Shown here in pieces: positions 33,113 through 43,732 of a stretch of 64,000 nt of DNA. The first letter of the stretch is position 1. Each line of letters begins with the position of its first letter. The notes under the pieces were generated by a model. It was not told the origin of the DNA. It did no database searches and saw only the letters and a list, made by a program, of their open reading frames with translations. The translations under genes were made by a program, and so were the position numbers. The DNA is from Flaviramulus basaltis (GTDB lineage: Bacteria > Bacteroidota > Bacteroidia > Flavobacteriales > Flavobacteriaceae). The DNA lies in assembly GCF_900114265.1 (NCBI RefSeq), contig NZ_FPKV01000001.1, forward strand, positions 1,240,001 to 1,304,000. The letters are read 5' to 3'.

Positions 33113-35791
33113 TTATTTAACGGTATCTTGTACTTTTTTCTTTTTACCTAATAGGCCACCAAGTACATTTTTAACGGCGTCTTTTGTTGTATTTGTTTTG
33201 GTAGTAGAATCGGTTTCTGTTTTATTGTTGCCAATAATGCCTTTTAAAACATCTTTAACAGTGTTGTCTTGCTCTTTTTTAATAGAGTCTGTTTTTGTTT
33301 TATTACTACCAATAATATTACCTAACATGCCCTTTACTTTGTCTTTACCTTGATTAAGTAGTTTTTGCTTTTCAATTTCAATAAGTTGTTTTGTTAAATT
33401 TGAAATACCACTAGTTAAATCGGTTTTAACATTTGGGCTAGTTAATGTACCACCAATATTTGCGGTTATTGGTATGGTTATGTTTTTTGCTTCATCAGTA
33501 TCTATTTTACCAATTAAGCGGTTTACTTCACTACCTAAATATTTTGCAGGGACATTAAAAACAGCGTTGTAATCCATAGTTTTATCAAAACCATGAGCAC
33601 CAGAAACTGTAATAGCAATGTCTTCATACTTTAAATCGAAAGGTTTTACACTTACTTTGCCATTTGCAAAAGTTAGATTGGTTTTTAAATCTTTTAAATT
33701 GAGTTTGTCAAAATTTATAAAACTTAATGCGCCTTCCAGTTTATTAAATAACTCACCTTTATTGGCGTTAATTTGAGTTGTTAAAAGTTCTGCTAAAGCA
33801 TTTCCAGACATGGTGCTTAAATTGGGCGAGAACTCTTTGTCTAATTCTCCTGAAAGATTAAGAGTCGTGTTTAATTTTCCGTGAAACAATTTAGCAATAG
33901 GTGCTAAGTTTTGTAGTAACTCTAAGTCTTTAAATGATTTTGCAATGTCAAATCCATTGGCTCCAAGATTTAAATTAAAAGTAGGTGTTTCGTTTTTTGT
34001 TGAAACATCTCCCGAAATAGATAATGCGCCATCAAAAATACTTGATGTCATATTTTGTAGTGATGCTTGCTGATCTTTTATATATAATGTGCCTGTAACG
34101 TCTTTTAAATTTAAATTATCGTAAACAACTGTTTTTGCATTGGCATTTATGGCACATTCCAAGAAAGCAGGAATTTTTAATGAAGCTTTATCAGAAGTTG
34201 TTTTGTTTTCAGTTGCTTTTTCATCATCGGCACTCATAAAATCACTTACTTTAAAGAGGTTTGAATTCACATTAAATTCACCTTTTAGAGTATTATCGCT
34301 TAATAAAAAGCCAAGTAAATTTTTTATTGTTCCTGTGGCATTCAAGTCACTTTCTCCTGTTTTAGCTTTAAAGTTGTTAAGTGAAACGGTTTCAGGATTG
34401 AATGTCATACTTGCCTCTGAAATATGGATAGGATTTACAATATCTTCAGAAGAAAAAACAAAATCTGTAATACTTGCAGAACCATTATTTTTAATGCGTT
34501 CGTAGGCATTAGTTTCAATCGCATTCATATCAAAAGATGTATTTATTTTTCCTTTTAAAATACCACTTAACGTATTATCAAATTCAATAGGGTACACTTT
34601 TGTAATGTTTGCTAAATTTAATATACCATCAATATTAGCATTTACAAGCATGTTTTTGGTAATGTTTTTTATGGTAGCAGACGATTTAAAAATATCATCA
34701 TCAATTTTAAAATCTAACCTTTTAATATCAACATAGGTGTCATCAACATTTCCTGTTGTATTTTTTATAGAAGTATTTATAGTAATATTACTTACACGTT
34801 TTGGTAAATCTGGATATTTAAAAGATGAATTGTTTGATGTAATACTTATGTCTAAATTAGGAATAGTTTCATCTGAAATTAAGCCTTTAACAATACCTTT
34901 TATTTTAAAATCTCCCGTGGTTTGAACGTTTTCAATGGTTTTAGAATATTCTTTTGGAATAACAGCTAAGAAATCTTTAAAATCAGAGCCTGGATTTTCA
35001 AAAGAAATATCAATATCCTGTCCGTTTTCAAGCTGTTGTACATAACCTTTAAATTCTATTGGCAACTGATTTATAAATGCTTTATTTTCTTTAAAAGTGT
35101 ACTTGCTGTTGTTTAAGTCTAGACCAATTATAGCGTCTAATTTTACCGGATTGCTGCTTAAGTAGTTTGTGCTATCTAAGCTAAAACTTACATTCGCTTC
35201 ACTTTTTGTGTCTAGTTCTGAAACATCGGTAGAAAATATACCTTTTCCTTCGTGGTTTAATTCGGTAATATAAATTTGAGTTTTAGAAACTTCATCTATA
35301 TACGTTAACGCACTATTGTTTATTTTGTAATCTTCAATATCAAAAGCGAAACTTTGGCTGTTATCTGCGGCAACTTGATTTTCTTTTTCTTTAGTAATAT
35401 CATAATTGTTATTACCAAATTTATCTGTTTTTAAAGTTAAAAGCGCTTCATCAATATTTATTGAATTTACAATAATAGGATCTTCTTCCGCTTTTTTAAA
35501 CAACTCTTTAATAGACATGGTAAACGAAATGTTTTTAGCTGTTACAAAAGTTTCATCTTCAAAAGGTTTAAAGTTTGTAATAACCAGGTCTGAAACACTT
35601 ACATGAGCTTGTGGAAAACTTCTAATAAAACTTAAACTAACATCGCTAAATTCAACTTTTGCGTTTAAGTTATCATTTATAAAACGTTTCACTATATCTT
35701 TTATTTGACCTTGAAAAGCAAAAGGAATAGCTACTAAAAGAGCGATAACAATAAGTAATGTAATGCCAATAATTTTTAAAGCCTTTTTCAT
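33113..35791 (-). CDS. AsmA family envelope protein
   Basis: 892 residues. An N-terminal membrane anchor (MKKALKIIGITLLIVIALLV) and the AsmA opening FAFQGQIKDIVKRFINDNLNAKV are followed by long beta-rich repeats of the AsmA/bridge-like lipid-transfer superfamily, thought to move phospholipids between membranes. The late DUF-type region carries NLTFANGKVSVKPFDLKYEDIAITVSG. The C-terminal 85 or so residues hold three short repeats of the form K-V-(M/L)-G-x-I-I/L-G-x-(N/K)-K (GMLGNIIGSNKTKTDS, VLKGIIGNNKTETDS, VLGGLLGKKKK). It is transcribed alone. Confidence 0.9.
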   Translation of the reverse strand: MKKALKIIGITLLIVIALLVAIPFAFQGQIKDIVKRFINDNLNAKVEFSDVSLSFIRSFPQAHVSVSDLVITNFKPFEDETFVTAKNISFTMSIKELFKKAEEDPIIVNSINIDEALLTLKTDKFGNNNYDITKEKENQVAADNSQSFAFDIEDYKINNSALTYIDEVSKTQIYITELNHEGKGIFSTDVSELDTKSEANVSFSLDSTNYLSSNPVKLDAIIGLDLNNSKYTFKENKAFINQLPIEFKGYVQQLENGQDIDISFENPGSDFKDFLAVIPKEYSKTIENVQTTGDFKIKGIVKGLISDETIPNLDISITSNNSSFKYPDLPKRVSNITINTSIKNTTGNVDDTYVDIKRLDFKIDDDIFKSSATIKNITKNMLVNANIDGILNLANITKVYPIEFDNTLSGILKGKINTSFDMNAIETNAYERIKNNGSASITDFVFSSEDIVNPIHISEASMTFNPETVSLNNFKAKTGESDLNATGTIKNLLGFLLSDNTLKGEFNVNSNLFKVSDFMSADDEKATENKTTSDKASLKIPAFLECAINANAKTVVYDNLNLKDVTGTLYIKDQQASLQNMTSSIFDGALSISGDVSTKNETPTFNLNLGANGFDIAKSFKDLELLQNLAPIAKLFHGKLNTTLNLSGELDKEFSPNLSTMSGNALAELLTTQINANKGELFNKLEGALSFINFDKLNLKDLKTNLTFANGKVSVKPFDLKYEDIAITVSGAHGFDKTMDYNAVFNVPAKYLGSEVNRLIGKIDTDEAKNITIPITANIGGTLTSPNVKTDLTSGISNLTKQLIEIEKQKLLNQGKDKVKGMLGNIIGSNKTKTDSIKKEQDNTVKDVLKGIIGNNKTETDSTTKTNTTKDAVKNVLGGLLGKKKKVQDTVK

Positions 35792-35980
35792 TTGGTTAAT
35801 TTGTTTATCTGTTAAATGTATTTTGCCAAGTAACTAAAGATTATTTTTTGAAGTTAATTTTATGCTCAGTTATTAACACACATTTTATATAAATATACGT
35901 TGGTGTTTATTTTTTAGGCTAAGTAAGAGAAAAGTTTAATATAAATTTAACCTAAGTCGTATTAATATTAACGCATACCA

Positions 35981-36685
35981 TTATAGTAAGTTAATCTCTT
36001 CGTTTACCTTTAAATTAAAGCGTTTTTTGAATAAATAAACACCTAAATACATAAAAGGAGTATCGCAAATAGCGATGAGTACTTTAAATAAAAAACCACT
36101 AATTAGTAATCCTGTGAATTTATCCCACTCAATAATATTAAATGAACAGAGTAAAATTAAAATGGTAAAAGTGTCTATAAATTGTGATAAAAAAGTAGAA
36201 AAGTTGTTACGTAACCATAAATGTTTGCCTTTAGTTAACCGTTTCCAAAAGTGATAAATTTGGATGTCTATAAATTGCGCAAATAAATAGGCTAGCATAC
36301 TTGCGGTTACAGCTATAACAGTACTACCAAAAACATCATTAAATATTTTATCTGATACAGGTGACCAATTTGTAGCCGGAGCAATATCCGCAATAAGAAC
36401 AATTGAAAGCGAAAAAATAGAAGCAAAAATACCGGTTGCAACAACATCATTAGCTCGTTTTTTACCATAAATTTCACTTATTAAATCGGTGATTAAAAAG
36501 GTAATTGGGTAAGGTAAAATGCCTACTGAGATTTCAAATAGTTTGGTTCCAAAAATTTCAATATGAAATGGGTGCCAATAAAAAAATTTCTGAAAAATGA
36601 GGTTTGAAACAACTAAAGATGTGATGAATAGAGCTCCTAAAAGCATGTAAATACGTTGTGCCGCGAGTTTGTCTTTTACAGTCAT
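35981..36685 (-). CDS. Queuosine precursor transporter (VUT family)
   Basis: 234 residues with six predicted membrane helices. It has the YhhQ/VUT family landmarks YPITFLITDLISEIYGKKRAND early and a late helix with RNNFSTFLSQFIDTFTIL. It would import a 7-deazaguanine precursor of the tRNA base queuosine. No queuosine biosynthesis gene is nearby to confirm the exact substrate. It diverges from the folK fusion. The 189-bp stretch 35792-35980 behind it shows no gene or clear hairpin. Confidence 0.92.
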   Translation of the reverse strand: MTVKDKLAAQRIYMLLGALFITSLVVSNLIFQKFFYWHPFHIEIFGTKLFEISVGILPYPITFLITDLISEIYGKKRANDVVATGIFASIFSLSIVLIADIAPATNWSPVSDKIFNDVFGSTVIAVTASMLAYLFAQFIDIQIYHFWKRLTKGKHLWLRNNFSTFLSQFIDTFTILILLCSFNIIEWDKFTGLLISGFLFKVLIAICDTPFMYLGVYLFKKRFNLKVNEEINLL

Positions 36686-36754
36686 TTATAATTGTGAATA
36701 AATAGGTCTTGTAAATATAAAGTATTAAAAATTGTTTTAGTTATTTTGCTCTCC

Positions 36755-37885
36755 ATGATTAAACCAACAACATATTATATTGCTTTAGGTAGTAATAAGG
36801 GTGATAAATTTAAAAATTTGCAAGATGCCATTGATGCTATACACCTAGCCTTAGGTAATGTTAAGCTAATTTCTAAGGTTTATAAATCGCCTGCATTTGG
36901 TTTTGAAAGCGACGATTTTTTTAACTGTTGTTTGGTTTTAGAAAGTTATTTAGAACCCCAAGAAGCACTTGATATTTTATTAGAAATTGAAACAGCTTTG
37001 GGGCGTGTTAGAACTAAAAAGAACACTTACGAAGCTAGAATAATAGATTTAGATATTGTTTTTGTTGAAGATAAAATTATAGACACAGAAACATTGCAAT
37101 TACCACATCCTGAAATGCAAAAACGTAAGTTTGTTTTGCAACCGCTAAACGATGTGGCTTCAAAAGTAAAACACCCAACGTTTAATAAAGAAGTGGCTGT
37201 TTTATTAAATGAATGTGAAGATGATTCTGTTTTAGAACCTATAAGTATTTGGTTGAAAAACCCAAGTAAAAACTTCAACTTTACACAATATAATTACATT
37301 GCTATTGAAGGAAATATTGGTGCAGGAAAAACCAGTTTAGCTAAAAAAATAGCACACGATTTTAATGCGAAACTCATTTTAGAGCGTTTTGCAGACAATC
37401 CGTTTTTGCCAAAGTTTTATGAAGATGCTCACAGGTATGCCTTTACTTTAGAAATGTCTTTTCTAGCAGACCGTTACCAACAAATTAGTGACGATTTATC
37501 GCAACTCGATTTGTTTAAAGATTTTATTGTGAGTGATTACGATGTGTTTAAATCGCTAATATTCTCTAAAATTACTTTGCAGGAAGATGAGTTTAAACTC
37601 TATCGAAAGCTTTTTTACCTGATGTATAAAGATTTACGAAAGCCAGATTTGTATGTGTATTTATACCAAAACACAGAACGCTTACAAGAAAACATAAAAA
37701 AACGCGGACGTGACTACGAACAAAATATTGATAACAACTATCTAGAAAAAATTAATACAGGGTATTTAGATTTTCTAAAATCGCAACCCGATTTTAACGT
37801 AAAAATTATTGATATTTCTGACAGAGATTTTATAGATAATAGATCTGATTATTTATGGGTTTTGGGTGAGATTTGTGGGGAGTAA
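36755..37885 (+). CDS. folK: FolK / deoxynucleoside kinase fusion
   Basis: 376 residues with two enzymes in one chain. Residues about 5-150 are 6-hydroxymethyl-7,8-dihydropterin pyrophosphokinase (YIALGSNKGDKFKNL, FFNCCLVLESYLEP, RIIDLDIVFVEDKII, LPHPEMQKRKFVLQPL). From about 175 to the end is a deoxynucleoside kinase of the dGK/dCK type: P-loop GNIGAGKTS (185-193), the DRYQ-like lid contact LADRYQQI, and an RGRDYEQNI segment. It joins folate synthesis to deoxynucleoside salvage. The start is ATG 36755; an in-frame TTG 9 bases upstream is possible. Such fusions are known in Bacteroidota. Confidence 0.93.
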   Translation: MIKPTTYYIALGSNKGDKFKNLQDAIDAIHLALGNVKLISKVYKSPAFGFESDDFFNCCLVLESYLEPQEALDILLEIETALGRVRTKKNTYEARIIDLDIVFVEDKIIDTETLQLPHPEMQKRKFVLQPLNDVASKVKHPTFNKEVAVLLNECEDDSVLEPISIWLKNPSKNFNFTQYNYIAIEGNIGAGKTSLAKKIAHDFNAKLILERFADNPFLPKFYEDAHRYAFTLEMSFLADRYQQISDDLSQLDLFKDFIVSDYDVFKSLIFSKITLQEDEFKLYRKLFYLMYKDLRKPDLYVYLYQNTERLQENIKKRGRDYEQNIDNNYLEKINTGYLDFLKSQPDFNVKIIDISDRDFIDNRSDYLWVLGEICGE

Positions 37886-37908
37886 GTAGCAATTAAAAAG
37901 AAATAGAT

Positions 37909-38682
37909 TTAATCAAAATATTCAATTTCACGATATATTGATTTAACTAATGATTTCTTTTCATAGCATTTGAGGATTGTCCAGTTATTCTTAGAGTCAA
38001 AAATATATTTATAAATATTTGTTTTTATTAGATTGCCATTTTTATCATATTCCTTTTCTTTAGTGATTCTTCCTTTTCGATTTCTAAAATGCACTATTCT
38101 ATTATACTTATAGCTGCTATCAGATTTAGTCCAATCAGATTCAATTAACTGTTCTTTTTTATTATATGTAAAGAGAGCATTTAAATCTCTTTGACCAATA
38201 TAAGAATCTAAATATTTTTCTAAATATAAATAATTGCTTTTTGTTAATTTCCCATCTTTATCATAAGAATATTTTTCATTATAATTTATTTCCTTTTCAT
38301 TAATAATGTAGTAAGCACTTTTCTTAACAAGTTTGTTGCTTGTGTAAAAGTAGTTCACCTTGTATCGAATAGAGTCTTTTAAATTAAAGTTATCTGTGTA
38401 GTCAATTTGATCTTCTTTGTTATAAAAATAATTAGTTTGAGTAGTTCTGTATGGTTTTTTATTATAATATGTCTTTGCAAGATTAGAAATCTCTTGCCCC
38501 TTAATGTTGTAATTGTATTCATTAATTTCAGACGTATAAACATACCTTTTATTATCAGATGAAGTGACTTCATAAGTTTGAGTTTCAATAATTTTTTTAA
38601 TTTTTGAGTTAGAAGAATTATTTTGGCTAAAGCAAGCAAAAAACATGGAATAGAAATAAAAGCAAAAGAATTTTTTTTTCAT
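37909..38682 (-). CDS. Secreted hypothetical with YD-like repeats
   Basis: 257 residues. A signal peptide (FYFYSMFFACFSQNN) is followed by short Tyr/Asn/Lys-rich repeats of the form NEYNYNIKGQE, FYNKEDQID, YSYDKDGKLTK, FTYNKKEQLIE and KEYDKNGNLIK. These are similar to the YD/RHS repeat and to toxin_15/MORN-like antitoxin repeats. The whole protein is beta-rich and lacks known catalytic residues. I do not recognise a family with certainty. It sits among core genes on the opposite strand to folK and mutS, and looks lineage-specific. Confidence 0.7.
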   Translation of the reverse strand: MKKKFFCFYFYSMFFACFSQNNSSNSKIKKIIETQTYEVTSSDNKRYVYTSEINEYNYNIKGQEISNLAKTYYNKKPYRTTQTNYFYNKEDQIDYTDNFNLKDSIRYKVNYFYTSNKLVKKSAYYIINEKEINYNEKYSYDKDGKLTKSNYLYLEKYLDSYIGQRDLNALFTYNKKEQLIESDWTKSDSSYKYNRIVHFRNRKGRITKEKEYDKNGNLIKTNIYKYIFDSKNNWTILKCYEKKSLVKSIYREIEYFD

Positions 38683-38727
38683 TTAGAGTGTTTTATTCGC
38701 TTTACTTTTAGTGTGATATGTTTGTTT

Positions 38728-39522
38728 TTAAGGCTGCATTTTCTTTATATATTTAGCAACATCTACCATAGGTGCAATCCATATATCGTTTTCATGTTCA
38801 GCTAAATATTTAATTAATTCGTTATGTGCTTCAAGCGATACATTAATATTATGTTCGCCACCAACACCATGAAATAAAAAAACAATTAAGGTTTTAGATT
38901 CTACTGCTTTTTTAACAAGATCAATCATATAATCTCCTGAATTCCCATCAATATAATAGCAATTAACATCATCTAAATCAACATTATTTAATGGTTGCAT
39001 ACCTGCATTAACGCCTCTTGCTGCAACGAAATCATTTTTTAAAGCATCATAATAATTTACACTATCAATTTTTTTGTCTCCACAAGGGTAAGCAAAAGTT
39101 CTTTCTGTTTTGCCATCAATGGCTCGTAAAAGTGTATTGGTAATTCTTATTTCGTTTACAGCGCGTTCAACAGAATAGGTGCTTAAATCTTTTTCGGGTT
39201 GTACCCACGATCTGCCTTCAACTTGTCCGTTACAAGGATGTGTTAAACTATGGTTTCCCAGTTCGTGTCCATTTTTAGCAGCAGCTCTCCAATCTAATAA
39301 CCTATTACTAGTTACTTGAGCTTCTCCAATTAAATAAAAGGTTCCTTTAATGTTGAATTTATTAAGATATGGTATCACATTATCTAAATGTACATTAAGA
39401 GCGTCATCATAGGTTAAAACAACGGCGCTACGTTTACCATTCCATATATTCTGTTCTTGCGCTTTTATTGTTTTACAACTGGTGATTAATAAAATTAGAA
39501 GTAGAATAGAAGTAACTCTCAT
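38728..39522 (-). CDS. Polysaccharide deacetylase family lipoprotein
   Basis: 264 residues with a lipobox (LLLILLITSCK, Cys at about 16) and a NodB-type catalytic domain: motif 1 VVLTYDDALNVHL (catalytic Asp pair), motif 2 HELGNHSLTHP (metal His residues) and a later FVAARGVNAGMQPL segment. The final part has LIVFLFHGVGGEH. The family removes acetyl groups from glycans. The substrate here is not shown. It is probably exported and membrane-anchored. Confidence 0.9.
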   Translation of the reverse strand: MRVTSILLLILLITSCKTIKAQEQNIWNGKRSAVVLTYDDALNVHLDNVIPYLNKFNIKGTFYLIGEAQVTSNRLLDWRAAAKNGHELGNHSLTHPCNGQVEGRSWVQPEKDLSTYSVERAVNEIRITNTLLRAIDGKTERTFAYPCGDKKIDSVNYYDALKNDFVAARGVNAGMQPLNNVDLDDVNCYYIDGNSGDYMIDLVKKAVESKTLIVFLFHGVGGEHNINVSLEAHNELIKYLAEHENDIWIAPMVDVAKYIKKMQP

Positions 39523-39602
39523 AATTATAAATTTAAATCGGTTTTATATTCAGTGATAAGCTAAGTTATATTTTTTAGTTTTAAAACCAAGCTTAATTCT
39601 AA

Positions 39603-40262
39603 TTAAAACACTCTATATAATGTTGTAACAATACGTCCTTTATTATTTTCTAAAATATATTCTTCAAGGACTGTTTCTTCTTTAGTTTTAAAATTAAAAG
39701 GTGCTTCTAGAATATTAACACCACTGTTTTGTTTTATTCTAATACCTTGTCCCGAAATAATGTCTTGGTTTGGAATGAAGTTTCCTAAAGGGATATGTTC
39801 GGTTAAAATGATATATTTATAAGCAGCCATTTTTTTAATGATGATTTGTATTTCTTTATTAGATAAATGCTGTAAAACTTGACGTAATATAATACAATCA
39901 CCATGCGGAACCTCTTCTTTAGCAATATCTAAACAGCTAAACTCTAGGTTGTCTTCTTTATATTGTTTTTTATTTCTAGTAATAAGTTTTTCAACAATAT
40001 CTATTGCAATATATTTTTTGGCGTATTTAGTTAAGTGTTTTCCAATATTGAAATCACCACAGCCTAAATCGCAAACAATTAAATCGTTGTTGTGTGATTC
40101 TAAAAATGAAATTAAAGTACTTAAATAAGGGTTTATAATTTTTGGATCGTGAGAACCTGCTCCAGAATAAAAATCTAATGTTGTACCACCCCAAAGTTTC
40201 ATTTCATAAACCTGATCCATCACATCTTTAGTAGGCCAAGGTTTCTTTGTTTTTTTAACCAC
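39603..40262 (-). CDS. Class I SAM-dependent methyltransferase
   Basis: 219 residues with a Rossmann methyltransferase core: motif I LIVCDLGCGDFNIGKHL, motif II IAIDIVEKLI, then a partial motif for the substrate region (DCIILRQVLQHLS). The long open frame reaches back to 40316 inside the SpoU gene. I prefer the GTG at 40262, two bases after that gene's stop, because upstream residues are those of a shadow frame. The substrate is unknown. Confidence 0.82.
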   Translation of the reverse strand: MVKKTKKPWPTKDVMDQVYEMKLWGGTTLDFYSGAGSHDPKIINPYLSTLISFLESHNNDLIVCDLGCGDFNIGKHLTKYAKKYIAIDIVEKLITRNKKQYKEDNLEFSCLDIAKEEVPHGDCIILRQVLQHLSNKEIQIIIKKMAAYKYIILTEHIPLGNFIPNQDIISGQGIRIKQNSGVNILEAPFNFKTKEETVLEEYILENNKGRIVTTLYRVF

Positions 40263-40264
40263 TT

Positions 40265-40801
40265 TTAGCTGTTCACTTTTAATTTTGAGAAAATATCCCA
40301 AACTACAACACCACAACTCACAGATATATTAAGTGAATGTTTGGTTCCAAATTGTGGGATTTCAATCACCACATCACTCTCGTTAACCACATTTTGAGCC
40401 ACTCCTTTTACTTCATTTCCAAAAACTAAAGCGTATTTAGTATTGGGTTCAACCTTAAAATCATTTAGCATTGTGGCGTTTTCAGCTTGTTCAATAGCGC
40501 AGATTTTAACGTTTTCAGCTTTTAGTTTTTCAACTAAATCCATCGTGTTTTCAATATATTCCCAGTCAACTGTATCGGTGCTTCCTAAAGCAGTTTTATG
40601 AATATCTTTGTTTGGAGGAGTTGCTGTAATACCGCAGAGGTAAATTTTTTCAATTAAAAAAGCATCACTTGTTCTAAATACCGAACCAATGTTGTTTAAA
40701 CTTCTAATATTATCCAATACAATAATAATGGGTGTTTTTTTCGTGTCTTTAAATTCATCAACACTCAATCGGTCTAATTCGCTATTTTTTAGTTTACGCA
40801 T
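40265..40801 (-). CDS. TrmH family (SpoU) RNA methyltransferase
   Basis: 178 residues. It shows the SPOUT trefoil-knot motifs: motif 1 LDNIRSLNNIGSVFRTSDAF, motif 2 YALVFGNEVKGVAQNVV, and motif 3 VIEIPQFGTKHSLNISVSC. The gene would 2'-O-methylate a tRNA or rRNA nucleotide; which one is not evident. It is co-transcribed with the methyltransferase gene that follows its stop by two bases. Confidence 0.93.
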   Translation of the reverse strand: MRKLKNSELDRLSVDEFKDTKKTPIIIVLDNIRSLNNIGSVFRTSDAFLIEKIYLCGITATPPNKDIHKTALGSTDTVDWEYIENTMDLVEKLKAENVKICAIEQAENATMLNDFKVEPNTKYALVFGNEVKGVAQNVVNESDVVIEIPQFGTKHSLNISVSCGVVVWDIFSKLKVNS

Positions 40802-40923
40802 TTAATAATTGGTTAATAATTGTAGATAACTTCTAAAGGATGTTCTTCAAAAAAAAACAAAATAATGCTACATTAGCATTCTTACAATTTTCACAAAAAT
40901 AAGACTAAAAAACCACTTTTCCA

Positions 40924-43536
40924 TTGGCTAAAAAAGCAAAAAAAGAAACTCCGTTAATGAAACAATACAATGCAATAAAAGCAAAGTATCCTGATGCTTT
41001 GTTGTTGTTTCGTGTTGGCGATTTTTATGAAACCTTTGGTGCAGATGCCGTTAAAGCTGCTGGCATTTTAGGTATTATTTTAACCAAGCGAGGTGCAGGA
41101 AGTGATAGTGAAACGGAGTTGGCAGGATTTCCGCATCATTCAATAAACACTTATTTGCCAAAGTTGGTTAAAGCAGGACAACGTGTTGCTATTTGCGACC
41201 AATTGGAAGACCCAAAATTAACTAAGAATATTGTAAAAAGAGGTGTTACCGAGTTGGTAACTCCTGGTGTTGCTTTAAATGATGAGGTTTTAGTATCTAA
41301 ATCTAACAACTTTTTATGTTCGGTTTATTTCGATAAAAAATATATAGGAATATCGTTTTTAGATATTTCAACAGGGGAGTTTTTGACTTCACAAGGTAAT
41401 GCGGAGTATATAGATAAGTTGCTTCAAAATTTTAGCCCAAGTGAAGTGTTGGTTTCTAAACAAAAACGAACACTTTTTAAAGATACTTTTGGTGATGATT
41501 TCCATACGTTTTATATGGAAGATTGGGTATATCAAACCGATTATGCTTATGAAACTTTAATTAAGCATTTCAATACAAAAACACTTAAAGGTTTTGGCGT
41601 TGAAGATTTATATGAAGGTATTATAGCTTCAGGTTCTATTCTCCATTATTTAGGTGAAACACAGCATAAAAAATTACAACATATTACCTCAATTTCTAGA
41701 ATTGCTGAAGATGATTATGTGTGGATGGATAAGTTTACCATTAGAAATTTAGAGCTTTATAATTCTACAAATAATAATGCTGTAACGCTTTTAAATGTTA
41801 TTGATAAAACCATTTCGCCAATGGGCGGAAGACTTTTAAAGCGATGGTTGGCATTGCCTTTAAAGAATGTAGAAAAGATTAAACAGCGCCATGAAGTGGT
41901 TAGTTTTTTAACTAAAGAAAACACCGTTCTACAAAAAATTCAAAATCACATAAAGCATATTGGAGATTTAGAGCGATTAATATCTAAAGTTGCGACGGGA
42001 AAGGTGAGTCCGCGAGAGGTTATTCAACTTAAAAATTCTTTAGAGGCTATTGTTCCTATAAAATCACTAGCATCCAATTGTGATAACGAATCGCTTAAAA
42101 TTATTGGAGATACGCTTCAAAGTTGCGATGTGCTTCGTGAAAAAATTAAGGAAACTTTAAACGAAGATGCACCAGTAAATGTATTGAAAGGACATAGTAT
42201 TGCTGCTGGTTTTTCTGTGGAATTAGATGAATTAAGAGGGTTGTCAAAATCAGGGAAAGATTACCTAGACAAAATGTTGGAGCGTGAAAGTGAGCGTACC
42301 GGTATTACATCTTTAAAAATAGCATCAAACAACGTATTTGGTTATTATATAGAAGTTAGAAATACACATAAAGACAAAGTGCCAGAGGAATGGATTAGAA
42401 AACAAACCTTGGTAAGTGCAGAACGCTATATCACAGAAGAACTAAAAGAATACGAGGCTAAAATTTTAGGTGCGGAAGATAGAATTCAAACCATAGAACA
42501 ACAATTGTTTGGAGAGTTGATCGGTTGGATGAATCAATACATAAAACCGGTGCAGCAAAACGCTTATTTAATTGGTCAGTTGGACTGTTTATGTGGATTT
42601 GCACAACTTGCCAAGGATAATAATTACATCTATCCTAATATTGATGATTCTTTTGATTTAGATATTAAAGATGGACGCCATCCAGTTATTGAAAAGCAAT
42701 TGCCAATAGGCGAGGCATATATAGCTAATGATGTATTTTTAGATAGAACTTCTCAACAAATTATTATGATTACCGGTCCCAATATGTCTGGTAAATCTGC
42801 GATTTTGCGTCAAACCGCTTTAATCGTTCTATTGGCTCAAATAGGGAGTTTTGTTCCTGCAAAAGAGGCTAGAATAGGTTTGGTTGATAAAATATTTACC
42901 AGAGTAGGAGCAAGTGATAATATATCAATGGGCGAATCTACTTTTATGGTAGAAATGAATGAAACAGCGTCTATTTTAAATAATATTTCTGATAGAAGTT
43001 TAGTATTGCTTGATGAAATTGGACGTGGTACAAGTACTTATGATGGTATTTCTATAGCTTGGGCAATTAGTGAATACATTCATGAGCATCCTGCAAAACC
43101 AAAAACGCTTTTTGCAACGCATTATCATGAGTTAAATGAAATGAGTGAAACTTTTGAGCGAATTAAAAACTTTAATGTTTCTGTAAAAGAGTTAAAAGAC
43201 AATGTCCTCTTTTTAAGAAAGCTTGTTGAAGGAGGAAGTGCACATAGTTTTGGTATTCATGTTGCAAAAATGGCAGGAATGCCACAGCAAGTTTTGCATC
43301 GTGCTAATGCTATTTTGAAGAAATTAGAGAAGTCTCATTCAAGTGAAGAGCTCACAGATAAGGTGAAATCGTTAAAAGATGAAATGCAACTCAGTTTTTT
43401 TAATTTGGATGATCCATTATTAGAAAATATTAAAGAAGAGATTTTACACATTGATATTGATACACTTACACCCGTTGAGGCACTCATGAAATTGAATGAA
43501 ATTAAGCGTATGTTAGTCAAGAAAAAACGCGCTTAA
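40924..43536 (+). CDS. mutS: DNA mismatch repair protein MutS
   Basis: Mismatch recognition ATPase, 870 residues. The N-terminal mismatch-binding motif is [18 protein letters not shown] (Phe-x-Glu). Walker A is at about 618 ([17 protein letters not shown]). Walker B and the signature follow ([31 protein letters not shown]), and the C-terminal dimerisation region is short. The start is a TTG at 40924. It is transcribed alone, toward the tRNA pair. Confidence 0.97.
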   Translation: MAKKAKKETPLMKQYNAIKAKYPDALLLFRVGDFYETFGADAVKAAGILGIILTKRGAGSDSETELAGFPHHSINTYLPKLVKAGQRVAICDQLEDPKLTKNIVKRGVTELVTPGVALNDEVLVSKSNNFLCSVYFDKKYIGISFLDISTGEFLTSQGNAEYIDKLLQNFSPSEVLVSKQKRTLFKDTFGDDFHTFYMEDWVYQTDYAYETLIKHFNTKTLKGFGVEDLYEGIIASGSILHYLGETQHKKLQHITSISRIAEDDYVWMDKFTIRNLELYNSTNNNAVTLLNVIDKTISPMGGRLLKRWLALPLKNVEKIKQRHEVVSFLTKENTVLQKIQNHIKHIGDLERLISKVATGKVSPREVIQLKNSLEAIVPIKSLASNCDNESLKIIGDTLQSCDVLREKIKETLNEDAPVNVLKGHSIAAGFSVELDELRGLSKSGKDYLDKMLERESERTGITSLKIASNNVFGYYIEVRNTHKDKVPEEWIRKQTLVSAERYITEELKEYEAKILGAEDRIQTIEQQLFGELIGWMNQYIKPVQQNAYLIGQLDCLCGFAQLAKDNNYIYPNIDDSFDLDIKDGRHPVIEKQLPIGEAYIANDVFLDRTSQQIIMITGPNMSGKSAILRQTALIVLLAQIGSFVPAKEARIGLVDKIFTRVGASDNISMGESTFMVEMNETASILNNISDRSLVLLDEIGRGTSTYDGISIAWAISEYIHEHPAKPKTLFATHYHELNEMSETFERIKNFNVSVKELKDNVLFLRKLVEGGSAHSFGIHVAKMAGMPQQVLHRANAILKKLEKSHSSEELTDKVKSLKDEMQLSFFNLDDPLLENIKEEILHIDIDTLTPVEALMKLNEIKRMLVKKKRA

Positions 43537-43566
43537 AATATTTTATATTTATTTTTCTAAAAAGGC

Positions 43567-43596
43567 TTTGGTTTTAGGAGAAAAATTTTAAATTTG
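43567..43596 (+). promoter_or_regulatory. Promoter of the tRNA-Gly/tRNA-Leu unit
   Basis: TTTG at 43567-43570, an 18-bp spacer and TAAATTTG at 43589-43596 (TAnnTTTG). The first tRNA begins 37 bases after the -7 box. Confidence 0.7.
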
Positions 43597-43633
43597 CATC
43601 CGCAATAGCGATATTGCTCGTTCATTAAAAACT

Positions 43634-43705
43634 GCGAAAGTAGCTCAGGGGTAGAGCATCACCTTGCCAAGGTGGGGGTCGCGGGTTCAAATCCCGTCTT
43701 TCGCT
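43634..43705 (+). tRNA. tRNA-Gly (GCC)
   Basis: 72-nt cloverleaf. Acceptor stem GCGAAAG/CTTTCGC (43634-43640 with 43698-43704), D arm GCTC..GAGC, anticodon loop TTGCCAA giving anticodon GCC, T arm CGGGTTCAAATCCCG and a T discriminator. No CCA is encoded. It lies 27 bases upstream of tRNA-Leu, in the same transcript. Confidence 0.97.
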
Positions 43706-43732
43706 CTGAAACTTTCTTAAAAATATACCAAT

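Noticed and set aside
34140-34925. Rightward open frames inside the AsmA gene
   Set aside because: Antisense to a long intact gene with clear family features; no start signal or conserved motif.
38623-38805. Rightward 60-codon frame at the deacetylase/hypothetical boundary
   Set aside because: It overlaps the ends of two leftward genes and has no family resemblance.
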